From positions 1 through 13,570 of the forward strand of contig JAVVRI010000086.1 of NCBI GenBank assembly GCA_036654795.1: 13,570 nt of DNA, in the 5' to 3' direction. The notes beneath the pieces were generated by a model. The model was not told where the DNA came from. It did not search any database and saw only the letters and a list, made by a program, of their open reading frames with translations. Shown here piece by piece: positions 1 to 7,948 of the stretch. This DNA comes from JAVVRI01 sp036654795. GTDB taxonomy: Bacteria > Bacteroidota > Bacteroidia > Bacteroidales > Tannerellaceae. Each line of letters starts with the position of its first letter. The stretch's first letter is position 1. The position numbers and the translations under genes were made by a program.

Positions 1-102
1 TGTTGCTCAGGAATTTATAAACAATATTAAACGATTAAGTTGCGGATTTAAGGATTATCTATTAAATGATAACAAATTAGTAAACATGCTCCTGTTCCTC
101 TC

Positions 103-2307
103 TTATTTATACCAAACCTTACCCGGCTGGCTACCCATCTCCATTTCGAGGGTGGCACCGCTCATGATTTGTTCGTGCGTGATGTAACTCTTGTCATAGG
201 GCTGTCCGTTCAGTTTGATGGACTGGATGTATATGTTCTGATGGGTGGTAGCTGGTGCCAGAACGGTGAAGGTTTTCCCATTTCCTAGCTTCATCTTTGC
301 CGAGGTGAAGAGAGGAGAACCAATCTCATACCGTCCACTTACCGGATTGACGGGGTAGAAGCCCATCGCACTAAACACATACCAGGCCGACATCTGTCCG
401 CAATCATCATTGCCGCAAATGCCGTCAGGTGCATTTTGGTAGAGGTCATGTAGCACTTGGGCAACATATTGTTGTGTTTTCCACGGTTGTCCGACTGTGT
501 TGTAGAGGTAGATTACGTGATGGCTCGGCTCGTTTCCATGCGCATATTGCCCGATCATGCCTGTGCTAAAGATGGGTAGTTTTGCTGTATCGGCTGGCGT
601 ATAGGTAAACATGCTGTCCAACTTCTGCGTAAAGCGTTCTTTACCACCCAACAGTCCGATCAAACCGTCCAGATCTTGCGGAACAGACCAGAAATACTGC
701 CAGCCGTTGCTTTCGCAGATGTCCTCTGTATACTCATCTGGGTTAAAATCGGGCGCAAAGTTTCCTTTGTCGTCGCGGGGCTGCATGAATGAGGTCTCCT
801 GATTATAGACGTTCCGATAGTTTTGCGAGCGTTTATAGTATTCGTCTGCCGTCTCTTTCTTTCCCATCTTTTCCGCCATACGGGCGATGCAGTAGTCATC
901 GTAGGCATATTCCAGCGTTTTCGATAACGACCAGCTTTCTTTGTTTGAGGGGACATAGCCCTGCTTCTTGTAGAAGCCGATTGAGCGGTAGTCATCGCGG
1001 TTGGCCGAGGCAATGCAGGCTTCGAGGGCTTTTTCCGGATCGAAGTTGCCTATTCCTTTCAGATAGGCATCCACAATAACCGGAACGGCATGATAGCCAA
1101 TCATCATATCCGTTTCCGAGCCATACAGGTTCCATAAAGGCAACGCGCCGCTCTGTTCGTAAAAGTTGGTGAAGCCTTTAATCATATCGTTCACCCGCTC
1201 CGGTTCCAAGAGTGTGAATAGTGGATGAGACGCCCGATAGGTGTCCCAGAGTGAGAATGTAGAGTAATTTGTCCAACCGTCTGCTTGATGAATCTGCTTG
1301 TCCGGACCAAAATAGGCACTGTCTACATCGCTATAGATCGTTGGGGCGATCATCGTGTGATATAAGGCGGTGTAGAAGTTTACCAGATCATCTTTGACGG
1401 TACCCGCCACCTCAATTTTGGATAATTGCTTGTTCCATGTTGTCCGGGCAGCAGCGCGGTAGTGGTCGAAATTGTTCTCCGGTGCTTCTGTTTGCAAGTT
1501 TCTGGCGGCACCCTCCATGCTGACGCCCGATATACCGGTACTCAGCACGATCTGCTCACCTTCCGTTGTCTCGAAATCCAAACGAGCGATATAAGCCGTG
1601 CCGAGCCATTGTTTTTTGTTGTCAGGACTATATACTGAGGTCGTGTCCAGCTGGCAATAGGTAAATGGGCGCGAGAAGCGGGTTTGGAAGTAAACGCGTT
1701 GGTCTGGAGACCAGCCGATGGAGAGGCGATAACCGCGGATGGTTACCGAATCCACTACCTCAATATAAGAATCCTTCGTGAAGTCCCAGTTCATCGCCTT
1801 TTTAAGGTTTAGAAATACCGAGGCATCTGCCTTCGGGAAGGTGTAGCGCTGTATGCCGCAACGCTCCGTGGCGGTCAGCTCTACGTTGATGTTATAGTCT
1901 TTTAGCAACACGCGGTAATAACCGGCAGTAGCCGATTCCTCATCGTGCGAGAAGGAGGAATAGACGCCCAGTGGTGCTGGCGCCTCTTTGTATGGCCGTG
2001 TGGCAGGCATAAAAGAAATGTCGTATAAGTCGCCCGCTCCGGTTCCGGAAAGGTGTGTGTGGCTGAAACCGGCAATTGTGCTGTCTGGATAGAAGTATCC
2101 TGATATCCGATCCCATCCCGGCAGTCCGTTGTCGGGGCTAAGTTGCACCATGCCAAAAGGCACTTGCGCCCCCGGATAGGTGTTTCCGGTAAAATCCGTA
2201 CCAATAAAGGGGTTTACATACTGTGTATAATCAACCTCCTGATTCTTCTCAGGCGTACAAGCAACCAATGCCAGCAAGGAGATCGCCAATAGGGAGATGC
2301 GTTTCAT
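103..2307 (-). CDS. GH92 family alpha-mannosidase, lipoprotein
   Basis: Exo-acting, calcium-dependent alpha-mannosidase that trims mannose from N-glycans or mannans, probably at the cell envelope. The 734-residue protein starts with a lipoprotein signal (MKRIS, hydrophobic core, LVAC with the lipidated Cys at about residue 17). GH92 hallmarks follow in order: YPGAQVPFG near residue 45, a SGTGAGDL segment near 87, WDTYRASHP at 354-362, GNEPSHH at 591-597 and GNDDCGQMSAWYVFSAMG from 632. By alignment from memory with B. thetaiotaomicron BT3990, E593 is the candidate general acid and D635 the candidate base. The ATG at 2307 was chosen because the longer in-frame start at 2361 lies upstream of the -7 box and would hide the signal peptide. 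Length is typical for the family. Linkage specificity cannot be read from sequence. The 102 bases after the stop hold no convincing terminator. Confidence 0.95.
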   Translation of the reverse strand: MKRISLLAISLLALVACTPEKNQEVDYTQYVNPFIGTDFTGNTYPGAQVPFGMVQLSPDNGLPGWDRISGYFYPDSTIAGFSHTHLSGTGAGDLYDISFMPATRPYKEAPAPLGVYSSFSHDEESATAGYYRVLLKDYNINVELTATERCGIQRYTFPKADASVFLNLKKAMNWDFTKDSYIEVVDSVTIRGYRLSIGWSPDQRVYFQTRFSRPFTYCQLDTTSVYSPDNKKQWLGTAYIARLDFETTEGEQIVLSTGISGVSMEGAARNLQTEAPENNFDHYRAAARTTWNKQLSKIEVAGTVKDDLVNFYTALYHTMIAPTIYSDVDSAYFGPDKQIHQADGWTNYSTFSLWDTYRASHPLFTLLEPERVNDMIKGFTNFYEQSGALPLWNLYGSETDMMIGYHAVPVIVDAYLKGIGNFDPEKALEACIASANRDDYRSIGFYKKQGYVPSNKESWSLSKTLEYAYDDYCIARMAEKMGKKETADEYYKRSQNYRNVYNQETSFMQPRDDKGNFAPDFNPDEYTEDICESNGWQYFWSVPQDLDGLIGLLGGKERFTQKLDSMFTYTPADTAKLPIFSTGMIGQYAHGNEPSHHVIYLYNTVGQPWKTQQYVAQVLHDLYQNAPDGICGNDDCGQMSAWYVFSAMGFYPVNPVSGRYEIGSPLFTSAKMKLGNGKTFTVLAPATTHQNIYIQSIKLNGQPYDKSYITHEQIMSGATLEMEMGSQPGKVWYK

Positions 2308-2331
2308 GCTATAATTTGTTTTGAGTTCTGA

Positions 2332-2361
2332 CAAAGATATAAAAAAAGAGACGTAAACCAA
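2332..2361 (-). promoter_or_regulatory. Bacteroidota-type promoter of the GH92 gene
   Basis: On the minus strand a TTG (2361-2359) stands 19 bases before TATCTTTG (2339-2332), matching the -33/-7 layout of primary-sigma promoters in Bacteroides. Transcription would start near 2325 and leave a leader of roughly 18 bases before the ATG, with no Shine-Dalgarno. The TTG is in the loop of the tatC terminator, so the two elements share DNA. Confidence 0.75.
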
Positions 2362-2376
2362 CCGTTTACGTCTCTT
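2341..2376 (-). terminator. Intrinsic terminator of tatA-tatC
   Basis: Read on the minus strand, the 13-base arm AAGAGACGTAAAC (2376-2364) pairs perfectly with GTTTACGTCTCTT (2357-2345) around the loop GGTTG, followed by a T run to 2341. It begins 27 bases after the tatC stop. The plus strand has no T run right after the stem, so it should act only on leftward transcripts. Confidence 0.85.
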
Positions 2377-2403
2377 CCTATAACATTTTTATGACTTCAT
2401 TGT

Positions 2404-3219
2404 TTATTCGTTGTCCTCATCATCTTCTTCTTCTTTGGGAGCCTTCTTAACAAAGAAAGCACTTAGCTCATAGAGTCCATAGAGCGGGAAGAACACAATA
2501 CCCAGTGTAAACGGATCGCTGCTCGGAGTAATAAAGGCTGCTCCTATCAAAAGGCTAACAATGGCATGCCGTCTGTATCGGTGGAAAAACGAACGGTTTA
2601 GCAAGCCGAATTGTGATAGTAGCCACGATACCAGCGGCATCTCGAACACAACCCCCATAATAAACACTAACATCAAGAAGTTGTCCATATAGGAATCCAA
2701 CGAAACCTGTTCCACAATAGCAGTACTCAATTGATACGTTGCCAAGAAGCGCAGCGTCATGGGAAACACCAGAAAGTAACCTACGCTACATCCCAGAAAG
2801 AACATGATCGTTCCAAATAGGAACACCCAGCGCATGTTTTTTTTCTCGTTTTCATACAAAGCCGGACTAACAAACCTCCATACCTCATAGGCTAGATAAG
2901 GAAAGGTTAATAGCAATGCCAGCCAAAAGGAGGTGGTCATGTGCGTAAAAAACTGTGAGGCCAGCTTGATGTTAACAATGTTTACGTGAAACGTGTCGCT
3001 ACAGAAGTCCGGAAAAAAGGGAAGATGAGTGCTTAGTTGGCACATCCACTGATAGACTACAAAGTCTGATGAGCAAGGTGCCATCACTACATTATCGAAC
3101 AACCATGGCATCACCGCAAATCCGGCAATGGCAAAAATGAAAAGGGCTAAGATGGTACGAAATAAAGTCCAACGAAGTTCTTCCAGGTGATCCCAGAATG
3201 ACATTTCATTTTCTTGCAT
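2404..3219 (-). CDS. tatC: Sec-independent (twin-arginine) translocase subunit TatC
   Basis: Multispanning inner-membrane receptor of the Tat pathway; it binds twin-arginine signal peptides of folded proteins and recruits TatA. The 271-residue product has the N-terminal HLEELR motif (11-16), the FVSPALYENEKK segment after TM2 (about 116-127) that carries the conserved signal-binding Glu region, and the ITPSSDPFTL stretch (230-239) before TM6. Six membrane segments are visible, near 20-41, 91-117, 131-155, 179-203, 217-231 and 236-257, and the tail is strongly acidic. The first periplasmic loop contains three cysteines (C49, C60, C73). The gene starts 6 bases after the tatA stop, with AAAGAAAG as a possible ribosome site, so the two are co-transcribed. 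No tatB is present. Confidence 0.96.
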   Translation of the reverse strand: MQENEMSFWDHLEELRWTLFRTILALFIFAIAGFAVMPWLFDNVVMAPCSSDFVVYQWMCQLSTHLPFFPDFCSDTFHVNIVNIKLASQFFTHMTTSFWLALLLTFPYLAYEVWRFVSPALYENEKKNMRWVFLFGTIMFFLGCSVGYFLVFPMTLRFLATYQLSTAIVEQVSLDSYMDNFLMLVFIMGVVFEMPLVSWLLSQFGLLNRSFFHRYRRHAIVSLLIGAAFITPSSDPFTLGIVFFPLYGLYELSAFFVKKAPKEEEDDEDNE

Positions 3220-3225
3220 CTTTCT

Positions 3226-3420
3226 TTATTTCTTTTCAGTGTCGTCCAGCTTGATATCGTCTTCCAGTCCTTTTACTCCGTCCTTGAAGTTGCGTACTCC
3301 TTTACCAATACCCTTCATTAATTCTGGAATTTTCTTTCCACCAAAGAGTAATAATACAATAATGGCGATAATAATAATTTCACCTGTGCCTAAATTACCG
3401 AGAAATAATAGTTCATTCAT
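3226..3420 (-). CDS. tatA: Twin-arginine translocase subunit TatA/TatE
   Basis: Small pore-forming partner of TatC. The 64-residue protein has a short N-terminal transmembrane helix (about residues 13-27, GEIIIIAIIVLLLF), the conserved FGGKKIPEL hinge (26-34), an amphipathic helix (MKGIGKGVRNFKDGVKG) and a short charged tail (LEDDIKLDDTEKK). Glu14 occupies the polar position that is often Gln, Glu or His at the start of TatA helices. The start at 3420 was chosen because it places the helix correctly and lies downstream of the -7 box at 3476-3483; the longer reading from 3486 would begin upstream of the -7 box. It is the first gene of a two-gene operon with tatC. As in other Bacteroidota it probably serves both the TatA and TatB roles, which is inference. 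Confidence 0.94.
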   Translation of the reverse strand: MNELLFLGNLGTGEIIIIAIIVLLLFGGKKIPELMKGIGKGVRNFKDGVKGLEDDIKLDDTEKK

Positions 3421-3475
3421 GATATAATATAAATTTGTTATTAAAATACAAGCAATAATACATGTCCCTGCGCGA

Positions 3476-3483
3476 CAAAGATA
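3476..3483 (-). promoter_or_regulatory. -7 box for tatA-tatC
   Basis: TATCTTTG on the minus strand (plus-strand CAAAGATA), about 56 bases before the tatA ATG. No TTG is found at 19-21 bases upstream, so the -33 half is weak. It lies back to back with the fabD promoter in the 151-base divergent intergenic region. Confidence 0.55.
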
Positions 3484-3523
3484 CAATTAGTAATGAATAG
3501 CGTCCTCATTATTCTAAATTTAT

Positions 3524-3531
3524 TACCTTTG
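3524..3531 (+). promoter_or_regulatory. -7 box for fabD
   Basis: TACCTTTG, 40 bases before the fabD ATG, followed by GCACCG and an A-rich leader. No clear -33 TTG is seen. The element and its downstream bases closely resemble the promoter of the transporter at 12695-12702. Confidence 0.6.
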
Positions 3532-3571
3532 CACCGTCTTAAAAAACTAAAAATACAAAAAGATTAGAAAA

Positions 3572-4453
3572 ATGAAAGCGTATGTATTTCCCGGTCAGGG
3601 TGCACAATTTGTCGGAATGGGAAAAGACCTATACGATAGCAACCCTCTTGCTAAAGAGTTATTTGAGAAGGCAAATCAGATTTTAGGTTTTTGCATTACG
3701 GATCTGATGTTCGCCGGAACAGACGAAGATCTAAAACAGACAAAGGTGACACAGCCTGCCATTTTCCTTCATTCCGTTATTCTTGCCAAAACATTAGGAG
3801 ACAAATTTACACCGGACATGGTTGCCGGGCACTCTCTGGGTGAGTTCTCTGCCTTAGTGGCCGCCGGAGCTCTCTCTTTCGAGGACGGACTGAAATTAGT
3901 CTATAAACGCGCTATGGCCATGCAAAAGGCTTGTGAGGCTACGCCTTCAACAATGGCAGCCGTTTTGGCTTTACCGGATGCTACTGTAGAAGAAATCTGC
4001 GCCAGTATTCAGGACGAAGTGGTGGTTTGTGCGAACTATAACTGTCCCGGTCAGTTGGTTATTTCCGGAACCGTTCCCGGCATTGATGCCGCTTGCGAAA
4101 AGATGCTGGCAGCTGGTGCTAAGCGCGCACTGAAACTGAAGGTAGGCGGAGCTTTCCACTCACCGCTGATGGAGCCGGCGCGTGCCGAACTGGCCGAAGC
4201 AATCGAGGCTACTGCTTTTAGCGCGCCTGTTTGCCCTATTTATCAAAACGTAAATGCCAAGCCGGAAACTTGTCCGGATGCCATCAAGGCTAATCTGATA
4301 TTGCAACTCACCTCTCCGGTTCGCTGGACGCAGACGGTTGTCAACATGATTGCCGACGGTGCTGATCACTTTACTGAGCTTGGTCCGGGTGCCGTTCTGC
4401 AAGGACTGGTTAAGAAGGTGAACAAAGAAATGGTAACAGAAGGCATGCAGTAA
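3572..4453 (+). CDS. fabD: Malonyl-CoA:acyl carrier protein transacylase FabD
   Basis: Transfers malonyl from CoA to acyl carrier protein, supplying the extender for type II fatty acid synthesis in the cytosol. At 293 residues it has the usual length. It shows the N-terminal FPGQGAQ oxyanion region (6-12), the nucleophile elbow GHSLGE with catalytic Ser88, Arg113 in the position that binds the malonyl carboxylate, His196 in GGAFHSPLM as catalytic partner, and Gln245 in LILQLTSPVRW, followed by ELGPG (269-273). All residues expected for activity are present. The gene stands alone between divergent tatA and convergent GH2 and is closed by a strong hairpin. No other fab gene or acpP is in the window. 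The ATG follows an A-rich leader (aaaaagattagaaaa) typical of Bacteroidota. Confidence 0.97.
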   Translation: MKAYVFPGQGAQFVGMGKDLYDSNPLAKELFEKANQILGFCITDLMFAGTDEDLKQTKVTQPAIFLHSVILAKTLGDKFTPDMVAGHSLGEFSALVAAGALSFEDGLKLVYKRAMAMQKACEATPSTMAAVLALPDATVEEICASIQDEVVVCANYNCPGQLVISGTVPGIDAACEKMLAAGAKRALKLKVGGAFHSPLMEPARAELAEAIEATAFSAPVCPIYQNVNAKPETCPDAIKANLILQLTSPVRWTQTVVNMIADGADHFTELGPGAVLQGLVKKVNKEMVTEGMQ

Positions 4454-4470
4454 TTGTCTGAACTTAATAT

Positions 4471-4507
4471 AAAAAGCCCGGGCTCTGTTATGGAGTCCGG
4501 GCTTTTT
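4471..4507. terminator. Bidirectional terminator between fabD and GH2
   Basis: The arms AAAAAGCCCGGGCTC (4471-4485) and GAGTCCGGGCTTTTT (4493-4507) pair over 15 bases with one G-U wobble around a 7-base loop. Both strands end the stem in a T run, so it can stop fabD from the left and the DUF3332-GH2 unit from the right. It lies 17 bases past the fabD stop and 44 bases past the GH2 stop. Confidence 0.9.
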
Positions 4508-4551
4508 ATATTACGCACTTGGTGCGCTAATTCTAGATTTTCATCTGCTTC

Positions 4552-7500
4552 TTAGTAGCTGTATCCGCTTTTGCTGACGGCTTGACTTTCACTGCTGATG
4601 GGTATCAACGTGAAGCCCCAGTTATATTCGCGGTTGGCGGGCAGGCTGTAGGCAGGCTCGGGACGTGCGCCCCAACTGTTGTAACCGGCCAATCCTTGCT
4701 GCTTCATGTCTACGCATACTTCCACAAAGTTACGGGGAGTGATGTCGTTGATGTGGTGCTGGCGGCGGAGTACATCTTTGGCATCTGCCTCGTTGTGGTT
4801 GGCAATCTGTTCAGGGGTGAAGTTGCTCCATTGGCGTGGCAAGTTGACAGCCTCTTCAGCATCAAAATCCTCTATTGAATTGCGCAGGGCGTTAAATCCG
4901 ATTAAGGTATCAGCTTCAATCAGCAGACCTTTACCCTTGCCGGCAGTTAGGGCTACCCAACGGGTGTCGCTGTGGTGTCCGTTTTCTTGCGGGCGTACGT
5001 AGGGGTAGTAAAGTGCTTCGGCAGCCGATTTGTAATGGCCAACCATTGTTCCGGCTTTCCGATCCCAATAGTTCTCAGCCGGACCACGTCCGAAATATTG
5101 TACCTGATCCATTCCGACAGGGAGGCGGAAGCGTACGCCGATGCGGGGTACGTTCAGTTTGGACGAAGCCTCACGTGCAGCTGCTCCACCGGGGGTGAAG
5201 GTAGCTAGGCGGGTAGCTTCGGATGCTTCTGTTTCTACAGCCGTCATATCGGTAGAGGTGAAGCGGGCGGAAACATTGACCACACCACTTGGATAGATCT
5301 TATAGTTTACCATGTACAGATTACCTGCCGGCAGCAAGTAGCTGATGTGGATTAGGGCGTTGCCGTCTGCCATCTCAGTGGTAGCATCGGCTATACGGAA
5401 GTTCTTGCTGCTTTCTTTCCAAATATGCAGGCGTTTGGGAGCTCCGCTACCATAATCGTTGTCGGTCGGTGCGCGCCAGAAGTTGGGCTGAATGCCGAAT
5501 CCGTCGCTGAAGTATTCGGTTCCGTCCACCTTATAAGAGGTTACGATGCCACTTTTCTTGTCGAATGTAAAGTTAACTTTCGATGAAGAAATGGTTAGCA
5601 TGTCGCCATTTGTGGTGGTGGTCAGCTTAGGTCCTCCGGCTTTGTAGCTTTTCTTTCCGGCTGAGATGGGTAGTAAGAACTGGTCGGCGGCTATTTGGCT
5701 TCCAACGGCAACGCACTGTTCCGGTTGGGTGGTGGTAACCTTGAAGTTTGCGAAATACTCAACGCCGGGTTGCGCCTTTAGGTCTGTTACGGGTAGGGTA
5801 ACTACTTCCGAGGTTTGCGGAGCCAGATTGAGAGGCAACTTTCCGCTGCTTAGCGTCTTACCGTTTGCCTGGATGGTATACTGGATGGCGTATTTGCTGC
5901 TGTTGGTGAAGTAGAAACGGTTCGTGATGCGGAATGTGCCTTTGGCGGCATCTACTACTTCGAAACCGAAGTTTTGATGTGCAAACTTCACTTCAGCCAT
6001 GGCGGGATGAGGGGTACGGTCAGGATTAACGAGCCCGTTACAGAGGAAGTTCCCATCGCTGGGTGCATTTACACCATAGTCGCCACCGTACGTCCAGTAA
6101 GGGCGTCCGTTTGCATCTTTTTCCAGAATACCTTGATCCACCCAGTCCCAGATGAATCCTCCTTGCAGGTTGGGGTATTTATAGATAGCCTGCCACTGAT
6201 CCCACAAGTTGCCGGTGGAGTTACCCATTGCGTGTGCATATTCCGACGGCACGATGGGGCGGTCGCTTCCTTTTTGACCGATCTCTTCCAGCCATTCTGC
6301 ACCTGGATATTGGGGTACATACATGTCTGTGTTCCATTCCCAGAGGGCACGTTCGTAGCAAACGGGGCGGTTCATCTGTTCTTTACCCTTCACCCAAAGA
6401 TAGGTCTGATAGAAGTTATATCCGTTTCCGGCTTCGTTGCCAAGCGACCATATGGTTACTGAGGGATAGTTTTTGTTGCGCTCATACATATTAATAGTGC
6501 GATCCATGTGCGGCTTTAGCCATTCGGGGTTGTTACCCAGTGAGCCGCCTTTACTCAGGTTATAGTACATGCCGTGCGATTCAACGTTCGCTTCGTCGTA
6601 GACATATAGGCCGTATTCATCGCAAAGCTCGTAGAACATTCGGTTTTGCGGATAGTGGCAGAGGCGTACGGCATTGAGGTTGTTTTGCTTCATCAGTTCG
6701 AAGTCGCGGCGCATCAATGCCTCGGTTACGTAATGTCCGGTCTCCGGATTGTGCTCGTGGATGTTTACGCCTTTCAGTTTGATAGGCTGTCCGTTGATTA
6801 GTAACACGGTGTATGGTTTGCCATTGCCGGCAATTTGGTCGATTGGCTTAATTTCAATGCGGCGGAAACCTACGTGGAAAGGCACTACTTCCGTCGTTTT
6901 TCCCTCCTCCTTAACCGTCATAAGCAGTTTGTAGAGATTGGGATGTTCGGATGACCATTGTGCCACTGCGGGCAGTGTGGTTTCGAAAGAGGCGGTCTGC
7001 GTTCCATTGGCGCTCACCCAGAGGTTGCGATCTGCTGTTGCTACTGTCTTACCCGAAGCATCCAGCAGGTCGTAGCTGACGTTTAGCTCTTTGGCAGCTG
7101 CGTTATGGTTCTTTAAGTCTATAGCAAGGCGGAAGATGCCGTCTTTATACTGATCGTCCAGTGTGGAAATCACACGGAAATCGTTGATGGCTGCTTTGGG
7201 CTGAGAGTAGAGATAGACATCGCGCTCGATGCCGCTCATCCGCCAGAAGTCTTGACACTCCAAGTAGGAGCCGGTACTCCAACGGAATATCTTTAATGTG
7301 AGTACATTCTTGCCTGCCTGCAGGTAGGGGTTGATCAGAAATTCAGCAGGGTTCTTCGAGTCTTCGCTATATCCTACCTCTTTACCATTCAGGTAAACGT
7401 AGAGGCCAGACTTGGCTCCGCCAATAGAAAGATAGATGTCTCGTCCTTCCCATCCGGCAGGTACCTCTATATCCCGACGATATACGCCCACCGGATTGGC

Positions 7501-7926
7501 TTCAGGCAAGAGGGGAGGTTGTGGGTTTTTAGCTTTAAACTCATATCCGTGGTTGGTATAGATAGCCACGCCGTGGCCTTGTACCTCCCAGTTGCCGGGC
7601 ACAGTGATGTCCGTCCAGCTGGCAGTAGAGGTTGCCGGGTCAGTAATGTTGGCCGGCAGATTTTTATAGGAATCAGTAAAGTAGAACTTCCACGTACCGT
7701 TGAGTAGGGAGTAATAGGGGCTCTTTTCGTAACGCGAGGTAAGAGCCGTCGCACGGTCGGCATAGGTCATAAAGGAGCTGCGCGGCAACTCTTTGTTGAC
7801 AGCCACCGTCTGGATGTCTTGCCAATAAGGCAGTGCCGGAGGCGTTTGTGCAAACGCGCTGAAAGAACTCAGCAGCAGATTGCACGCCATGCCGGAGAGA
7901 AATAATTTTCTACAGATGTGTTTCAT
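4552..7926 (-). CDS. lacZ: Secreted GH2 beta-galactosidase, LacZ type
   Basis: Retaining beta-galactosidase of the large LacZ architecture, 1124 residues with an export signal (cleavage likely after the SAFA at 23-26). Domains by similarity: sugar-binding jelly roll (about 60-240), Ig-like domain (245-360), TIM barrel (360-650), second Ig-like domain (665-755), and C-terminal beta-sandwich (780-1108). Active-site landmarks agree with E. coli LacZ: D226 in CQDFWRMSG, acid/base E498 in WSLGNEAG, Tyr524 in RPVCYERA, nucleophile E562 in PSEYAHAMGNS, W593 in GGFIWDWVDQ, and W1085 in NSWGARPEP. It should release terminal beta-galactose from glycans in the periplasm or at the surface. The signal contains CRKLFLS, close to a Tat motif. 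A 14-residue tail follows the last domain strand (FTLIPI). It is the second gene after the DUF3332 lipoprotein. Confidence 0.95.
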   Translation of the reverse strand: MKHICRKLFLSGMACNLLLSSFSAFAQTPPALPYWQDIQTVAVNKELPRSSFMTYADRATALTSRYEKSPYYSLLNGTWKFYFTDSYKNLPANITDPATSTASWTDITVPGNWEVQGHGVAIYTNHGYEFKAKNPQPPLLPEANPVGVYRRDIEVPAGWEGRDIYLSIGGAKSGLYVYLNGKEVGYSEDSKNPAEFLINPYLQAGKNVLTLKIFRWSTGSYLECQDFWRMSGIERDVYLYSQPKAAINDFRVISTLDDQYKDGIFRLAIDLKNHNAAAKELNVSYDLLDASGKTVATADRNLWVSANGTQTASFETTLPAVAQWSSEHPNLYKLLMTVKEEGKTTEVVPFHVGFRRIEIKPIDQIAGNGKPYTVLLINGQPIKLKGVNIHEHNPETGHYVTEALMRRDFELMKQNNLNAVRLCHYPQNRMFYELCDEYGLYVYDEANVESHGMYYNLSKGGSLGNNPEWLKPHMDRTINMYERNKNYPSVTIWSLGNEAGNGYNFYQTYLWVKGKEQMNRPVCYERALWEWNTDMYVPQYPGAEWLEEIGQKGSDRPIVPSEYAHAMGNSTGNLWDQWQAIYKYPNLQGGFIWDWVDQGILEKDANGRPYWTYGGDYGVNAPSDGNFLCNGLVNPDRTPHPAMAEVKFAHQNFGFEVVDAAKGTFRITNRFYFTNSSKYAIQYTIQANGKTLSSGKLPLNLAPQTSEVVTLPVTDLKAQPGVEYFANFKVTTTQPEQCVAVGSQIAADQFLLPISAGKKSYKAGGPKLTTTTNGDMLTISSSKVNFTFDKKSGIVTSYKVDGTEYFSDGFGIQPNFWRAPTDNDYGSGAPKRLHIWKESSKNFRIADATTEMADGNALIHISYLLPAGNLYMVNYKIYPSGVVNVSARFTSTDMTAVETEASEATRLATFTPGGAAAREASSKLNVPRIGVRFRLPVGMDQVQYFGRGPAENYWDRKAGTMVGHYKSAAEALYYPYVRPQENGHHSDTRWVALTAGKGKGLLIEADTLIGFNALRNSIEDFDAEEAVNLPRQWSNFTPEQIANHNEADAKDVLRRQHHINDITPRNFVEVCVDMKQQGLAGYNSWGARPEPAYSLPANREYNWGFTLIPISSESQAVSKSGYSY

Positions 7927-7948
7927 GATATTTAGAATTTAAATTAGA

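Noticed and set aside
1..102. Terminator or small gene to the left of the GH92 stop
   Set aside because: Only a 5-base inverted repeat (TTATC / GATAA) in AT-rich sequence is visible, with no GC-rich stem, T run or open frame.
2308..2361. Longer N-terminus for the GH92 protein starting at 2361
   Set aside because: The extra 18 codons would start upstream of the -7 box and span it, and they would push the lipoprotein signal away from the N-terminus.
3421..3486. Longer TatA reading from 3486
   Set aside because: It starts upstream of the -7 box at 3476-3483 and adds 22 residues before a normal TatA helix; the ATG at 3420 gives a standard protein.
5974..6462. 162-residue open frame on the plus strand inside the GH2 gene
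   Set aside because: It is fully antisense to the conserved GH2 barrel, has no recognisable domain and no promoter; it is a by-product of codon use in the real gene.
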